Positions 33,231 to 41,528 of a stretch of 44,156 bases of DNA are shown piece by piece (the first letter of the stretch is position 1; the number at the start of each line of letters is the position of its first letter). Where the stretch lies: positions 1 through 44,156 of the forward strand of contig JAITVD010000044.1 in the NCBI GenBank assembly GCA_031285965.1, in the 5' to 3' direction. The notes below the pieces were generated by a model, which saw only the letters and a program-made list of their open reading frames with translations, made no database searches and had not been told where the DNA came from. This DNA comes from Azoarcus sp. (GTDB taxonomy: Bacteria > Pseudomonadota > Gammaproteobacteria > Burkholderiales > Rhodocyclaceae). Position numbers and translations under genes: made by a program.

Positions 33231-35786
33231 TCACGCGGCCTCCAGATAGAGGGGAACGTCTGCGTAATCGGACAGGCGGACGCGGTTGAACGCCAGCCAT
33301 TCATTGACCCATTGCTCGCCGTGCTTGGCCTCAAGCTGCTTGATGAGCGTGAGGGTGTCCTTGTCGGAAACCCCGACGAAGGCGAGCGCGAGCGGGCCAA
33401 GCGCAAGGTTGAATAGCCGCCTGCCGCGCTCGCTGATGACGTAGTAGTCACGCTTTGGCTGGGCGCGGGCGATGATGTCAATCTGTTTCGTGTTCAGCCC
33501 GAATCGGCGGTAGAACTCGCTCGTGTCTTCGTTGAGGGCTTCGAGGTTGGGCAGGAAAATCTTCGTGGCCGTCGTCTCGATCAGGACATCGACGATCCCC
33601 GAGCGGGCGGCGTCGGAAAGGGATTGCGTCGCGAGGATGACGATGCAGTTCGCCTTGCGCAGCACCTTCAGCCATTCGCGTATCTTTTCCCGGAAAACGG
33701 GATGCTGGAGCATCAGCCATGCCTCGTCCAAGATGATGGCGGTCGGCTGGCCAGTCAGAGACCGCTCGATTCTGCGGAACAGGTATAGCAAGACCGGGAT
33801 GGCGTACTTGTCGCCGAGGTTCATCAAGTCCTCGACCTCGAAGCACATGAGCTTGGTGAGCGCCAGCCCGTCCTCGGGGGCATCAAGCAGATGCCCCATC
33901 ATGCCTTCCACGGTATAGGGCTTCAGCGCGGCGCGAATCTCCGTGTCCTGAACCGCCGTGTGGAACTCGGAAATCGTTTTCGCCCCGGTCTCTTTCATGC
34001 TTAATATGGCCTCCGCGATGAGCACGCGCTGTTCTGGCGTTGTCGTCAGGTCGTTCATGGCAAGGATGTTGTCAATCCATTCCATCGCCCATGACCTGTC
34101 TGATGGGGTCTCAAGAAATTGCATGGGCGAAAAGGCCAGCGTTTCGTCGTCGCCAGCAATGGAAAAATGGCGTCCGCCACATGCCTTTGTGATCGCGTAG
34201 GCCGAATGGCCTTTGTCAAACGCATAAATCGTCATGTTTTTGTAGCGAAGAAGCTGCGCTATGAATGTCGCCAGAAGCGTCGACTTCCCTGCGCCGGGAG
34301 GCCCGAAAACCAACGTGTGTCCCAAATCGCGGACATGCAGGTTCAGCCAGAACGGCGTTGCACCATGCGTCACAACTTGCATGAGGGGCGGGCTGTCCGG
34401 CCCATAGAAAGGGCATGGCGCGGCTTGCTCGCCCGTCCAAATGGTCGACGTGGGCAGCAGGTCGGCCAGATTGAGCGTATGAATCAGCGGGCGGCGGATA
34501 TTTTCAATGGCGTGGCCGGGAAGGCTGCCAAAGAAGGCATCCATCGTATTGATGGTCTCTATCCTTGCCACAAAGCCAAGTCGGCTGATGACTTTCTGCA
34601 ACTGGACGGCAGCCTGTTCTGCCTTGGCGCGATCCTCGTCCATCAGCACGACCACACTTGTGTAGTAGCCTAGCCCCACCATGCCGCTGCTGACCTCGCC
34701 CATCGCTTGCTCAGCGTCTGCCGTCATGTCTACGGCATCTTGGTCAACGGAGCCGCTTTGGGTATTGAAAACCTGTGAGATGAAGCTGCGTATTTTTTGC
34801 TTCCACTTCTTGCGGAATTTGTCCAAGTGCTCGACCGCTTCATGCGTGTCCATGAAAATGAACCGGCTCGACCAGCGGTAAGTGCAGGCTTGCTCCGCCA
34901 AGGCGGCGAGCATCCCGGGAGTGCTTTGCAGCGGAAAGCCTTCGACGGCGACGATCTGGACGTATTTGCCGCCAATCTTCGGGACGATGCCGCCCCACAT
35001 CTCTTGCCCGCCGAGGACGCAATCCAAGTACATCGGGTTCGCCGGAAGCTGGACGGGGACATAGCTGCCAGTGATGCAGTACTGAAGCCAGCCCAGCAGG
35101 TCGTCCCGAACGATCTGGCTGCCGTCCTCCTGCATTTCCGCATGGTCACGGAGCCGATGGAGGTCGACGGCGAGCGAGAGCCGGGATTCGATGCCGTTTA
35201 GCTCCTGCTCGAACTTCTCCAGCAGGGCGCGCGTGGCTGCCTTGCTGTTCTGTGCGGGGCGGTCATCATCGAACATGAGTTCGACGAATTTTTTCTGAAC
35301 CAGCAGGGGGGGAAACCATGTGACCGTGATGACGAAATAACCGTCGTAGGTGGCTCCCCGCTCATTGAAGAACTGGCGGCGCTCCTCGTCGATGGCTTGC
35401 GAAACCACGTCCGGGAAATGCGACGCTTCGCGGGGCATGTATCCCGGCGCTTCGCGGCGCACCGCGTCTACATGCACCATCCAGCCGGAGCCGAGCGGCT
35501 GGAGGGCGCGATTGATGTTCATCACAATTTGCTCGCGCTCGTGTTCCGAGCAACTGGCCGTGTCCGTGCCTTTGTACATATAGGCCGCGAGCAGCGCCCC
35601 GGACTTGCATACGACCACGCCGGGGGCAACCTCGGCAGCGTAGGCGAGCAGGTCGGCAAGGCCCATCCATTTTTTGCGGTGCTGCCTGATCTGCGCGGCC
35701 TGACCCGCCACGCGGAGCCGCCCAAAAAGCGCCACGAGGAGCGCCGCGCCGCTGGCTGCCAGCAGAAGGGAAATGAACATGGTCAT
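33231..35786 (-). CDS. trbE: TrbE ATPase (VirB4 family)
   Basis: ATG 35786 overlaps the trbD stop (ATGA); a longer frame to 36065 is rejected. The 851-aa product (RP4 852 aa) has an N-terminal membrane segment (about 3-20), Walker A FGPPGAGKST near residues 493-502 and Walker B AIILDEAWLML near 680. It powers pilus assembly and substrate passage at the inner membrane. Confidence 0.97.
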   Translation of the reverse strand: MTMFISLLLAASGAALLVALFGRLRVAGQAAQIRQHRKKWMGLADLLAYAAEVAPGVVVCKSGALLAAYMYKGTDTASCSEHEREQIVMNINRALQPLGSGWMVHVDAVRREAPGYMPREASHFPDVVSQAIDEERRQFFNERGATYDGYFVITVTWFPPLLVQKKFVELMFDDDRPAQNSKAATRALLEKFEQELNGIESRLSLAVDLHRLRDHAEMQEDGSQIVRDDLLGWLQYCITGSYVPVQLPANPMYLDCVLGGQEMWGGIVPKIGGKYVQIVAVEGFPLQSTPGMLAALAEQACTYRWSSRFIFMDTHEAVEHLDKFRKKWKQKIRSFISQVFNTQSGSVDQDAVDMTADAEQAMGEVSSGMVGLGYYTSVVVLMDEDRAKAEQAAVQLQKVISRLGFVARIETINTMDAFFGSLPGHAIENIRRPLIHTLNLADLLPTSTIWTGEQAAPCPFYGPDSPPLMQVVTHGATPFWLNLHVRDLGHTLVFGPPGAGKSTLLATFIAQLLRYKNMTIYAFDKGHSAYAITKACGGRHFSIAGDDETLAFSPMQFLETPSDRSWAMEWIDNILAMNDLTTTPEQRVLIAEAILSMKETGAKTISEFHTAVQDTEIRAALKPYTVEGMMGHLLDAPEDGLALTKLMCFEVEDLMNLGDKYAIPVLLYLFRRIERSLTGQPTAIILDEAWLMLQHPVFREKIREWLKVLRKANCIVILATQSLSDAARSGIVDVLIETTATKIFLPNLEALNEDTSEFYRRFGLNTKQIDIIARAQPKRDYYVISERGRRLFNLALGPLALAFVGVSDKDTLTLIKQLEAKHGEQWVNEWLAFNRVRLSDYADVPLYLEAA

Positions 35787-36136
35787 TTGTAGCCCCCTAC
35801 CTGAAATGGGGTGTTTTCCCTCCACGGCGTCGACCGTGGGGGAAAATAGCCGCTGATGGGCTTTCCCGTGGCGGGGTCGGCGACCGCCGCGCCGTGGTAG
35901 CGCAAGCTGCGGGCATATACTTTTATGAGTCTCGGGTCTGATTTCGCCATGATGCGCAAGACGCAGAGCGCGAAGAACCAGAGAGCCAGCCCGTAAATCA
36001 GCGCGTACCAAGTGAATGCGGTGAAAATCAGCGAGGCGGACAGCACCCCGGACATCATCACCCATTCGCGGTCGCCCCCCATGAAAAGGACGGCGCGGTT
36101 TCCGGCGCGGTGGATAGGTACGCTGCGCAGAGCCAT
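35783..36136 (-). CDS. trbD: TrbD (VirB3 family)
   Basis: ATG 36136 overlaps the trbC stop (TAATG). The 117-aa product (RP4 103 aa) starts [20 protein letters not shown], has two adjacent hydrophobic segments (about 28-62) and the VirB3-type tail (KSDPRLIKVYARSLRY). It anchors TrbE in the membrane. Confidence 0.93.
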   Translation of the reverse strand: MALRSVPIHRAGNRAVLFMGGDREWVMMSGVLSASLIFTAFTWYALIYGLALWFFALCVLRIMAKSDPRLIKVYARSLRYHGAAVADPATGKPISGYFPPRSTPWRENTPFQVGGYK

Positions 36137-36519
36137 TACCGTGCGGCTCCTCCGGCGGCTTGGGACGCAGCCCACGTTCCTTCGCCTGTCAGCGCCGCGC
36201 CGTGGCCGAAGAAGCTGGACATGATGTTGTTGGCGGCAATGACAAGCGCCATAACGAGAACAATAAAAATGAGGGTGCGGAAGAAGCCATTCAGGTCGCC
36301 CCCGAAAATCAGCGTCCCGCCCGTTGTGATAATGGCGACGATGCTGATGGTGAATGCGACGGGACCCGTGACCGAGTTACGCAACTGCCCCAGCCACGAC
36401 TCGTAGGGCAGCCCCCCTCCCCCGCCCGCAGAGGCGCAAGCCGTGTCCGGCAACAGTGCCAGCAGCGCGAGAAGCAAAAATAAGAGATGGATAGAAGATA
36501 ATTTTCCGACGGATGTCAT
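36136..36519 (-). CDS. trbC: Pilin precursor TrbC (VirB2 family, cyclic)
   Basis: ATG 36519 gives a 127-aa prepilin with a signal sequence ending CACA-type (DTACA). The block [20 protein letters not shown] and [20 protein letters not shown] match RP4 TrbC. If cut before Ser as in RP4 and joined after FFGHG, the ring has 78 residues, exactly the RP4 pilin size; the residues after the join site (AALT) replace RP4 AEIA. TraF (8378) is the expected cyclase. A longer upstream frame within trbB is rejected. Confidence 0.95.
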   Translation of the reverse strand: MTSVGKLSSIHLLFLLLALLALLPDTACASAGGGGGLPYESWLGQLRNSVTGPVAFTISIVAIITTGGTLIFGGDLNGFFRTLIFIVLVMALVIAANNIMSSFFGHGAALTGEGTWAASQAAGGAAR

Positions 36520-36538
36520 GGCGGTTTCCCTGATATGC

Positions 36539-37543
36539 CTAGTGGATTTGCGCGATTGAGTAGGCTCCGTTCTCGTAGCCCTGAACGGTGATGATTTCGG
36601 CGACGCGGCGTCCTTTCGGGCAGCCCGGCGTTTTTTCTGTCTTTGTGATATGGACAACAACGTGCACGGCTTCGGCTATCAGCGGCTCAATATCCGCCGG
36701 GGCGTCGCGGTGCATGCTGACCAGCGTCTTGAGCCTTCCGAGGGCGGCAATCGCGTTGTTTGCGTGGATGGTCGCTACCCCGCCCTCATGGCCAGTGTTC
36801 CACGCCATGATGAGGTCAAGGGCTTCCTTTCCCCGGACTTCGCCGACCAGAATCCGGTCAGGCCGCATCCGCAGGCTGGTGCGGAGCAGCATTGTCATGT
36901 CCACACTCAGCGTGGTGTGGAACTGGACGAAGTTCCGCGCCTTGCACTGTATTTCCGCTGTGTCCTCGATGAGGATCATCCGCTCGACGGGATTGCAGTC
37001 GACCATTTGGAGGATGACGGCGTTTGTCATGGTCGTCTTGCCGGAGCCAGTCCCGCCAATGACTAGGATATTGCGGTGCGCGGCCACCGCTTTTGCGATG
37101 GCATCTTTTTGTTCTGCCGTCATGATGCCGTCCGCGACGTACTCATCGAGCGTAAACACGGCGCTGGCTTTTTTGCGGATGGCAAAGGTGGGCGAAGACA
37201 CGACGGGCGGAAGCTGGCCCGCAAAGCGGGAGCCGTCGATAGGGAACTCTGCCTCGCACAGGGGGCGGTCAGCGGTAACTACATAGTTGTGGAATCCGGC
37301 CACCGTCTCGATCACGGCGCGAGCCTGTGCTGCCCTCATTTGCCCAATGACCTTCATCCCCTCGCCTAGCCGTTCCTGCCAGAGCACCCCATCCGCGTTC
37401 AGCAGTATCTCGATTGTTTTTGGGTCATCCAGCGCACCCAAAAAAACATGCCCAAGGTCACGTTTCAGCTTTTCAATCGTCCGCGCATGGACTTTGTTAG
37501 ACGGCTGGTCTATGACAATGGAATCTTGGGGGGGGGGCTGCAT
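36539..37543 (-). CDS. trbB: TrbB ATPase (VirB11 family)
   Basis: The ATG at 37543 lies downstream of the predicted promoter (-10 at 37576-37581); a TTG at 37576 would lie on the -10 box. The 334-aa product (RP4 320 aa) has Walker A GGTGSGKT (163-170), Walker B LIEDTAE (191-197) and the VirB11 motif [20 protein letters not shown] (226-245). It is the hexameric traffic ATPase. Codons 2-6 contain a run of ten C (plus-strand G10 at 37528-37537), a possible slippage site. Confidence 0.95.
   Translation of the reverse strand: MQPPPQDSIVIDQPSNKVHARTIEKLKRDLGHVFLGALDDPKTIEILLNADGVLWQERLGEGMKVIGQMRAAQARAVIETVAGFHNYVVTADRPLCEAEFPIDGSRFAGQLPPVVSSPTFAIRKKASAVFTLDEYVADGIMTAEQKDAIAKAVAAHRNILVIGGTGSGKTTMTNAVILQMVDCNPVERMILIEDTAEIQCKARNFVQFHTTLSVDMTMLLRTSLRMRPDRILVGEVRGKEALDLIMAWNTGHEGGVATIHANNAIAALGRLKTLVSMHRDAPADIEPLIAEAVHVVVHITKTEKTPGCPKGRRVAEIITVQGYENGAYSIAQIH
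37528..37537. repeat. G10/C10 homopolymer at the trbB start
   Basis: Ten consecutive G on the plus strand, read as C10 in trbB codons 2-6 (CAG CCC CCC CCC CAA). A change of one base would shift the frame after the fifth codon. Confidence 0.95.
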
Positions 37544-37575
37544 ACATGGCTTCAGATAATTTGCAATTAAAAGCA

Positions 37576-37603
37576 AGTATAGCGTTTAAAAACAAAAGTG
37601 CAA
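37576..37603 (-). promoter_or_regulatory. Probable trbB promoter
   Basis: On the minus strand TTGCAC (37598-37603) and TATACT (37576-37581) are 16 bp apart. The KorB site at 37630-37642 lies about 27 bp upstream of the -35 box. In RP4 the trbB promoter is also under KorB and TrbA. Confidence 0.7.
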
Positions 37604-37629
37604 CATTTTTTAAGGAAATCGCAAAAAAT

Positions 37630-37642
37630 TTTAGCGGCTAAA
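37630..37642. promoter_or_regulatory. KorB operator (OB site 8) upstream of trbB
   Basis: TTTAGCGGCTAAA with fully symmetric A/T flanks, between the trbA stop and the trbB promoter. Confidence 0.92.
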
Positions 37643-37693
37643 ATTTTCAGTTCTCAGCAGCAGCACGTCACGCTATGGTGCGCGGCGCGATTG

Positions 37694-38062
37694 TCAGAAC
37701 AAAAATCCTGCCTTTTTTAGCGTTTCCTCTGCCTCAATCCCCCATTGGCGCACCTGAAAAGCGCGGAACGAAGTAAGAACGACATCATTGACGCGATCAT
37801 AACCTATTGGCAACTTATCGTGCGCATTTTTTATACGGTCAGGGTAACTGAACATATCCACGAAGGATACGCCCAAGGCGGCGGAAATCCTCTCCATCGT
37901 TTCCAGCGTTGGATTTTCGTAATGACGAAGCATTGCAGACAGTCGCGTATTCGCAACGCCGCTTCGCCGAGACAGTTCAAGGGAACTGAATCTGTGCAGT
38001 TCCATGAGCCGCTTCATGTTGTGGATGAAAACAGAATAAACGGAAGCCAAACCCAATTCCAT
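37694..38062 (-). CDS. trbA: TrbA-like repressor of the mating genes
   Basis: The 122-aa product has an XRE helix-turn-helix (about 25-62: FSSLELSRRSGVANTRLSAM) and a C-terminal block GYDRVNDVV...RAFQVRQWGIEAEE, which resembles the KorA dimerisation domain (compare RVTARLPPFRAFIVKKWERE in KorA here). That two-part design is the one known for RP4 TrbA. It also lies directly upstream of trbB and diverges from the replication gene, as in RP4. The start is uncertain: no strong ribosome site precedes 38062. Confidence 0.82.
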   Translation of the reverse strand: MELGLASVYSVFIHNMKRLMELHRFSSLELSRRSGVANTRLSAMLRHYENPTLETMERISAALGVSFVDMFSYPDRIKNAHDKLPIGYDRVNDVVLTSFRAFQVRQWGIEAEETLKKAGFLF

Positions 38063-38159
38063 TCGGGAGACAAAAATTGTGGCTAGATTCTACCGCAACG
38101 TACTTTCACAAAAAGTGATAATGTGTACTACATTTTTAGATTTCATGAAGGATGAAACC

Positions 38160-38375
38160 ATGCCAAAGAAAGCGCAGAAGATGATTCTGGCCCATTTCCG
38201 TGTGCCAAAAAGCATCGAAGATCGGTTTGTCTCGCTGGCCAAGCGCACCAACCGTCCGAAGTCGTACTATTACCGAGAGGCGCTGACTAAGCACATCGCC
38301 GGACTTGAGGGGATTTATCTGGAAGAGCAGGAACGCATCGACATGCGGGCGGCGCGGCAGGAAAGGGAGGATTGA
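38160..38375 (+). CDS. Ribbon-helix-helix regulator ahead of repA
   Basis: ATG 38160 follows AAGGATG; an in-frame stretch reaching 38079 is less likely. The 71-aa product has a ribbon-helix-helix (KMILAHFRVPKSIEDRFVSL, then TNRPKSYYYREALTKHI) of the CopG/TraY-like class. Its stop is one base before the repA ATG, so it is co-transcribed and probably controls copy number. An imperfect inverted repeat (TCAC-A5-GTGA, at about 38106-38118) upstream is a candidate operator. Confidence 0.75.
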   Translation: MPKKAQKMILAHFRVPKSIEDRFVSLAKRTNRPKSYYYREALTKHIAGLEGIYLEEQERIDMRAARQERED

Positions 38376-38376
38376 A

Positions 38377-39336
38377 ATGGAGCAGACGGACATTAAACAG
38401 GACAAGGGCAAAGGCAGGGTAGAGCCTTTCCAAGGCGATCTTTTCCTCTGCAACATTCCAAACTGGCCAGTCAAGGACGACATCGCCTCGATGGAGGTTC
38501 CGATTTTTTCAATCTCGAAGAACCCGGACACTTCCATACGGGAATACGAGAACGGCAACACTTACGTAAAGATCGTCCCTAACGCCCTTGGATGCGCGAC
38601 GATTTTTGACAAAGACCTGCTGCTCTACGCGGGTTCGCAGATCATCGAGGCGCGGAACAGAGGCAAGAAGGTGTCGCCCATCGTGGAGGTCACCACGACG
38701 GATTTTTTGCTGAAGACGGCGCGCGGCAACGGGCGGGCATCTTACGAGCGTATTTTTGACATGTTGATGCGGCTGTACGGGACATCCATCGCCCGAACGA
38801 TCAAGGACGGAAATGAACGGCAGACAACGCCGTTCAGCCTGATTGAGAACTTCCACATCAAATCCAAAAAAACACGCACCGTGGAGGTCGAGGACGCACG
38901 AGGAAAAACCACCGAGAAACAAGTCTGGAGCGTCACCTCCTTTCAGGTAAAGCTCTCCGACTGGCTCTATGACGGCCTCATGAACTGCAAGGTGCTGACG
39001 CTTGACAACGCCTATTTCAGGCTGACCAGCGCGATTTCAAGGCGAATCTACGAGATTGCGCGGAAGCATTGCGGCAACCAAGCAATGTGGAAGATCAACA
39101 TCGACGCGCTGGCCCACAAAATTGGCATCAAGGGGGAACGCTATAGATTCCGCGAGGACATACGCAGAATCATCAAGGATGACGCGATCCCGGATTACCG
39201 CCTTGCGCTTGACACCTCTACAAAGCCTGATTCCGTTGTTTTCTACACTCGCGATTCCGGCAGCCTCTCCAAACGGCTCCTCCAAAACTTGGAAGAAACT
39301 GCTTGGTTCGAGGGGCTTGAGAAGCACAAACCGTAA
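38377..39336 (+). CDS. repA: Replication initiator RepA (RPA family)
   Basis: ATG 38377 lies six bases after GGGAGG. The 319-aa product has features of the RPA plasmid initiator family: GDLFLCNIPNWPVKDDIASM near the N-terminus, SYERIFDMLMRLYGTSIART in the middle, and LTLDNAYFRLTSAISRRIYE with winged-helix character. It should bind the iterons at 39398-39695. RP4 uses TrfA instead, so replication here is a different module on an IncP-like transfer backbone. Confidence 0.88.
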   Translation: MEQTDIKQDKGKGRVEPFQGDLFLCNIPNWPVKDDIASMEVPIFSISKNPDTSIREYENGNTYVKIVPNALGCATIFDKDLLLYAGSQIIEARNRGKKVSPIVEVTTTDFLLKTARGNGRASYERIFDMLMRLYGTSIARTIKDGNERQTTPFSLIENFHIKSKKTRTVEVEDARGKTTEKQVWSVTSFQVKLSDWLYDGLMNCKVLTLDNAYFRLTSAISRRIYEIARKHCGNQAMWKINIDALAHKIGIKGERYRFREDIRRIIKDDAIPDYRLALDTSTKPDSVVFYTRDSGSLSKRLLQNLEETAWFEGLEKHKP

Positions 39337-39362
39337 CACGAGCAGAATTTATGATGAATGAA

Positions 39363-39381
39363 TTGCCTAAAAAATAGGCAA
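39363..39381. terminator. Hairpin after repA
   Basis: TTGCCTA and TAGGCAA form a perfect 7-bp stem around A5, between the repA stop and the first DnaA box. Confidence 0.45.
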
Positions 39382-39383
39382 AG

Positions 39384-39710
39384 TTATCCACAGCATTCCG
39401 GCTATCGGGGAGGTTTTCTCCGGCTATCGGGGAGGTTCCTCCGGCTATCGGGGAGGTTCCTCCGGCTATCGGGGAGGTTCCTCCGGCTATCGGAGGCGCT
39501 TTGTTTATGCAAAATAAATACAAAATACCGCAAGCATCAATAACGGCGCGAAATTGTCACGCGCAACACATAAAACAAGTTATCCACAGGCAAAAATACC
39601 ACAAAAACAATTCCGGCTATCGGGGAGGTTTTCTCCGGCTATCGGGGAGGTTTTCTCCGGCTATCGGGGAGGGTCGTTCCCGGCTATCGGGGAGGGCTGT
39701 GGATAACTTT
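39384..39710 (+). other. oriV: Replication origin: two iteron arrays with three DnaA boxes
   Basis: Iterons with core CCGGCTATCGGGGAGG start at 39398, 39420, 39441, 39462 and 39483 (the last shortened), and again at 39613, 39635, 39657 and 39680. Spacing is 21-23 bp, so sites lie on one face of the helix. DnaA boxes TTATCCACA lie at 39384-39392, 39580-39588 and, reversed, 39698-39706. AT-rich DNA (39700-39800) with a CGCGCGCGCG run is a possible melting zone. This is a classic iteron origin for the RepA upstream. Confidence 0.92.
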
Positions 39711-39819
39711 TTGTTGTTTTTCATAAAGTTACACACGATTTTTTGCCGTTAACACGCGCGCGCGTTTTAACAAACCTTATTTAACGTTTTAACGTGCTGA
39801 GGAAGCCTTAGCCGCAATC

Positions 39820-40075
39820 TGACGAAATTGCCGCCGCCTCTTGGGGGGCTACGCCCCCCGCCGGCTCAAACCCACCCGCCGCCTCCGGCGGCGACCCGGC
39901 AGCCCCCCAAAAACACGCCCCCAAAGGGGGCCTTTCTTGTGCCCCCCCAGCGCGGGGGGCTGCGCCCCCCCTGTCCTCGCTACGCTCGCGCAGTCGACCC
40001 CCCTGTGGAGGGGCTACGCCCCTCCCCCGCCTTCGGCGGCTCCCCCTCCCCAAACCCGCTCACAGCATGGGGAAA
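39820..40075. repeat. GC-rich cluster of stem-loops
   Basis: Successive palindromes include GGGGGGCTACGCCCCCC (about 39843), GCCGCCTCCGGCGGC, GCCCCCAAAGGGGGC, GGGGGGCTGCGCCCCCC and AGGGGCTACGCCCCT. Proline-rich frames crossing it on both strands are by-products. It separates oriV from the korA region and may block transcription or serve as a single-strand origin-like structure; unproven. Confidence 0.7.
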
Positions 40076-40214
40076 TTTTGCCTAGAAGGGATAAACCCAA
40101 CACTCGTGTCACCAGCCGCCATTTCGTGATCAAGGCAGGTCGAGACGAGTGTTCATGGTGAGGTCGTATTTTATTAAATATAGATTAAAGTTTATAAAAA
40201 TAACAAATGAAATT

Positions 40215-40243
40215 TTGACTTTCTTTAAATTTAAAAATAAACT
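40215..40243 (+). promoter_or_regulatory. Probable korA promoter
   Basis: TTGACT (40215-40220) and TAAACT (40238-40243) are 17 bp apart. The KorB site lies about 40 bp downstream of the -10 box. No copy of the RK2 KorA operator GTTTAGCTAAAC is present. Confidence 0.6.
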
Positions 40244-40283
40244 TTAGGTCTCGTGTGTAAATTTGCCGTTCGGCTCCGGAAAT

Positions 40284-40296
40284 TTTAGCGGCTAAA
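40284..40296. promoter_or_regulatory. KorB operator (OB site 9) in the korA leader
   Basis: Perfect TTTAGCGGCTAAA downstream of the korA promoter; would allow KorB to repress its own operon. Confidence 0.9.
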
Positions 40297-40302
40297 AAAA
40301 GG

Positions 40303-40326
40303 ACGCCCCGGATTTCTCCGGGGCGT
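40303..40326 (+). promoter_or_regulatory. Leader hairpin upstream of korA
   Basis: ACGCCCCGG and CCGGGGCGT form a perfect 9-bp stem with loop ATTTCT. It lies in the long leader (about 220 nt) of korA and has no T-tract on the downstream side, so it may be a stability or attenuation element. Confidence 0.5.
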
Positions 40327-40468
40327 GGCTCGCCCCGGTAAAGGCAAGCCGTACCCGAACAAGGCTGATCGGGCGGCAAATTTATACCACCCGCAGAAGG
40401 TGGAAGCAAAGGAAGGCAGCGGTAACTGTCACATGCAATAACAAGGCAACGGAAAATGAACTCCAGCA

Positions 40469-40750
40469 ATGAAAAAAAGACTGTCGGAAGAAAAGTTCGA
40501 CTCGGCGGTTTCACGCTTAGGATGCACCCCGCAGACAATCGAAATTGCACGAGGAGTGCTGGTAGAAGGGCTGCCGCAGAAGTTGTTCGTAGATCGGTTT
40601 GGGATAACCCCCGGCGCAGTCTCACAGGCGGTTTCGCGAGTGTGGGAAGCCTCGGAAGATTCTTCAAAACTGGTCAGGGTGACAGCGCGTCTGCCCCCAT
40701 TCCGCGCCTTCATCGTGAAGAAATGGGAGAGGGAAGCAAAGGAAAAATGA
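40469..40750 (+). CDS. korA: Global repressor KorA
   Basis: The 93-aa product begins MKKRLSEEKFDSA and contains TIEIARGVLVEG and FGITPGAVSQAVSRVWEA, nearly the RP4 KorA (101 aa) sequence, including the operator-binding helix-turn-helix (about 36-57). The C-terminal block (VRVTARLPPFRAFIVKKWER) is the KorA dimer domain. KorA represses the central control promoters together with KorB. It precedes incC by one base. Confidence 0.93.
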   Translation: MKKRLSEEKFDSAVSRLGCTPQTIEIARGVLVEGLPQKLFVDRFGITPGAVSQAVSRVWEASEDSSKLVRVTARLPPFRAFIVKKWEREAKEK

Positions 40751-40751
40751 G

Positions 40752-41528
40752 ATGAAAACACTCGCCGTCGAAATCCAAAAAGGAGGCGAAGGCAAGACCT
40801 TCGTTGTCTGCAACCTTGCCTTTGATGCTTATGAACGGGGCTTGCGGACGGTCGTGATAGACCTTGACACACAGGCCAATGCGTCGCTTACGCTGAGCGC
40901 GTATCGCAGCGGATACACGGCGTGGAGAATTTTCGGCGGCAAGGCGAACTCTGCCCGCAAGTGGTTCGCCGAACATGAGCATGACGGCCTTGCGCTGATC
41001 GAGGCCGACAATGACCTCGTGAACCTTGAAAAGATGCGGTTCCCGGAGGCGGCGCGGAAACTTGGGGAGGTAATCCAGTCTCTCGGCGAGTTCTTTGACC
41101 TGTGCCTGATCGACACGCCCCCATTCTTTGGCGTTGCGATGACGGCTGCGGCGCTGGCCGCAGATTACGTTGTGTCTCCCGTTCGGCTGGAACCCTACTC
41201 GATACAAGGGATGCAGCGGATGGTGACTGTGATCGCCAACCTCCGCCAGATCAAGCACGTCCGCTGGCTCGGGATGATCCCCAACATGGTGCGGCTTGGT
41301 ACACCGAGGCACGACGCTCACATGGACGAACTTAAAGCAGCCTTCCCGCAGCATGTCCTGCCTGTTTCTATCGGCTGGAGGGACAGCATTGCGGAGGGTC
41401 TCGGGAACCACCTTCCCGTATGGGAAGTCCGCAATGAGGCCGGAAAAAGGAAATCTGCGGCGCGGACGGCTTCAAAAGAAGTCCGGGCATTGGCAGACCA
41501 CATATTCAAAGCAATGGAGTTGACCTGA
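40752..41528 (+). CDS. incC: Partition ATPase IncC (ParA family)
   Basis: The 258-aa product matches the short IncC2 form of RP4 (259 aa). It has a ParA-type motif KGGEGKT (10-16), VIDLDTQANAS and CLIDTPPFFGVAMT. No long IncC1 form exists, as the frame is not open with a start upstream through korA. With KorB it moves plasmid copies apart and boosts KorB repression. Its stop overlaps the korB start (TGATG). Confidence 0.94.
   Translation: MKTLAVEIQKGGEGKTFVVCNLAFDAYERGLRTVVIDLDTQANASLTLSAYRSGYTAWRIFGGKANSARKWFAEHEHDGLALIEADNDLVNLEKMRFPEAARKLGEVIQSLGEFFDLCLIDTPPFFGVAMTAAALAADYVVSPVRLEPYSIQGMQRMVTVIANLRQIKHVRWLGMIPNMVRLGTPRHDAHMDELKAAFPQHVLPVSIGWRDSIAEGLGNHLPVWEVRNEAGKRKSAARTASKEVRALADHIFKAMELT

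Noticed and set aside
39398..39700. CRISPR array
   Set aside because: Units are contiguous 21-23 bp iterons without unique spacers, next to repA and DnaA boxes.
39828..40161. Proline-rich frames in the stem-loop field
   Set aside because: They follow from the repeated GC palindromes and have no ribosome site or normal composition.
40456..40755. Long IncC1 form reading through korA
   Set aside because: The frame covering korA in another phase ends at 40755 and is not in the incC frame; only the short IncC form is possible from 40752.
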